NCBI GenBank assembly: GCA_034096865.1
Contig: JAWQFJ010005692.1
Location: forward strand, 35,343-99,342
Source of the DNA: Theodoxus fluviatilis
Lineage: Eukaryota; Mollusca; Gastropoda; Cycloneritida; Neritidae
DNA: 64,000 nt
Direction of reading: 5' to 3'
Below the pieces are notes generated by a model. The model had not been told where the DNA came from, did not search any database, and saw nothing but the letters and a program-made list of their open reading frames with translations. Below are positions 63,228 through 64,000 of this stretch, one piece after another. Numbering within the stretch: the first letter of the stretch is position 1; each line of letters begins with the position of its first letter. The position numbers and the translations under genes are program-made.

Positions 63228-64000
63228 CAAGAAGGGGCAAAGCCCATACAGACTCACATGCTTGACCTTGACCTTTGATATGACCTTGACCTTCAGGTGA
63301 CCTTCAAGGTCAAGGTCAAACAACTAAACCTACCAATGACATCATACACTAAGAAATGCTTTACACATTTTTCCTACCAAAATACATGTGACCTTGACCC
63401 AAGGTCAAGGTCATCCAAGGTCATGCAACACAAAGCTGTTAATTCAAGACATAGGAAGCACAATGGTGCTTATTGGCACTTTCTACCATGAGATATAGTC
63501 ACTTTTAGTGGTTCACTACCCCATTTTGGTCACATTTCATAAGGGTCAAAGTGACCTTGACCTTGATGATATGTGACCAAATGTGTCTCATGATGAAAGT
63601 ATAACATGTGCCCCACATAATTATTAAGTTTGAAACAGTTATCTTCCATAGTTCATGGTCAAGGTCACTTCAAAATATGTATACAATCCAACTTTGAAGA
63701 GCTCCTGTGACCTTGACCTTGAAGCAAGGTCAACCAAACTGGTATCAAAAAGATAGGGCTCGCTTTGACCTATATACCACTTGTAGCTAAGGTCGCCATT
63801 CTCAATAACGTGGAGAAAATTGGAAATGTGAAAAATGACTGTTTTTGAGACCACATTTATGGCTCCTGTGACCTTGACCTTGAAGCAAGGTCAAGTCACT
63901 ATGTATGTTTTTTGAGGCCTTGTCATCATACACCATCATGCCACATTTGGTGTTGATAGACTTAATAGTCTCCGAGAAAAATCCAACGTTTAAGTTTTTT
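63228..64000 (+). mobile_element. AGGTCA-rich interspersed element, copy 3 (cut by window end)
   Basis: Begins CAAGAAGGGGCAAAGCCC and matches copies 1 and 2 to the window edge, so the right inverted repeat is outside. Small deletions at about 63812 and 63824 compared with copy 1. Confidence 0.85.

Overview
The window is eukaryotic and looks like a repeat-rich intergenic or intronic region of a lophotrochozoan animal, most likely a marine gastropod or other mollusc. The evidence is GT/AG-bounded exons, long (GA)n, (GT)n, (CT)n and poly-G tracts, BEL/Pao and Ty3/gypsy retroelements, Harbinger, hAT, piggyBac and Mutator-like transposase remains, and SWIM/YqaJ and Ulp1-like ORFs of the kind abundant in mollusc genomes. 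The species assignment is an inference. No prokaryotic gene organisation, CRISPR array or intact tRNA or rRNA gene is visible.

Only one conventional host gene is recognised with confidence: the last two exons of the U5 snRNP assembly factor AAR2 on the minus strand (60271-58664), with a 775-bp intron full of microsatellites. Nearly everything else is mobile DNA or captured exon fragments.

Layout. 0-5 kb: Harbinger N-terminal fragment, a 5'-truncated LINE with poly(A) and target duplication, a Myb-coding Harbinger-like element with perfect terminal inverted repeats, a broken Harbinger transposase, and a block holding an exon of an unknown gene. 4.85-5.7 kb: first of three copies of an element packed with AGGTCA half-sites (others at 34.85-35.7 kb and from 63.2 kb to the window end). 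5.9-6.6 kb: second copy of the Myb element. 7.07-10.01 and 12.59-15.49 kb: two ~2.9-kb solo LTRs, each with its own 5-bp target duplication; the second is nested in a decayed R2/NeSL-like LINE. 10.5-11.66 and 19.95-20.09 kb: one SWIM/YqaJ nuclease ORF split by an 8.3-kb block bracketed by a 29-bp direct duplication. 17.2-17.95 kb: gypsy nucleocapsid/protease. 20-22.8 kb: BEN, hAT and repeat-protein exons. 23.6-25.7 kb: Harbinger remnant, then an Ulp1-like protease ORF with a 33-bp minisatellite tail. 26-29.2 kb: gypsy gag, a pair of 402-bp LTR-like repeats, a second SWIM/YqaJ ORF. 29.6-31.6 kb: a spliced gene combining a transposase-like domain, a Gln-rich linker and a Ginger/GIN-like integrase. 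32-39.5 kb: PHD-like, piggyBac, gypsy gag and pol, minisatellite, hAT and YqaJ-family exons.

40.635-50.762 kb is a complete BEL/Pao LTR retrotransposon (LTRs about 1.32 kb, TSD AAGGC) whose long ORF lacks the gag zinc knuckles and the catalytic part of its protease and has a frameshift in integrase. 52.2-54.3 kb is a TTAA-flanked piggyBac-ended element that contains a Mutator-like transposase. 55-58 kb holds Myb-like exons, a LINE tail and minisatellites; 58.66-60.27 kb AAR2; 61-63.2 kb a decayed Mutator-like copy. The window's genes do not form a pathway: they are a layered record of insertions, with several transposon-associated nuclease and protease families recurring.
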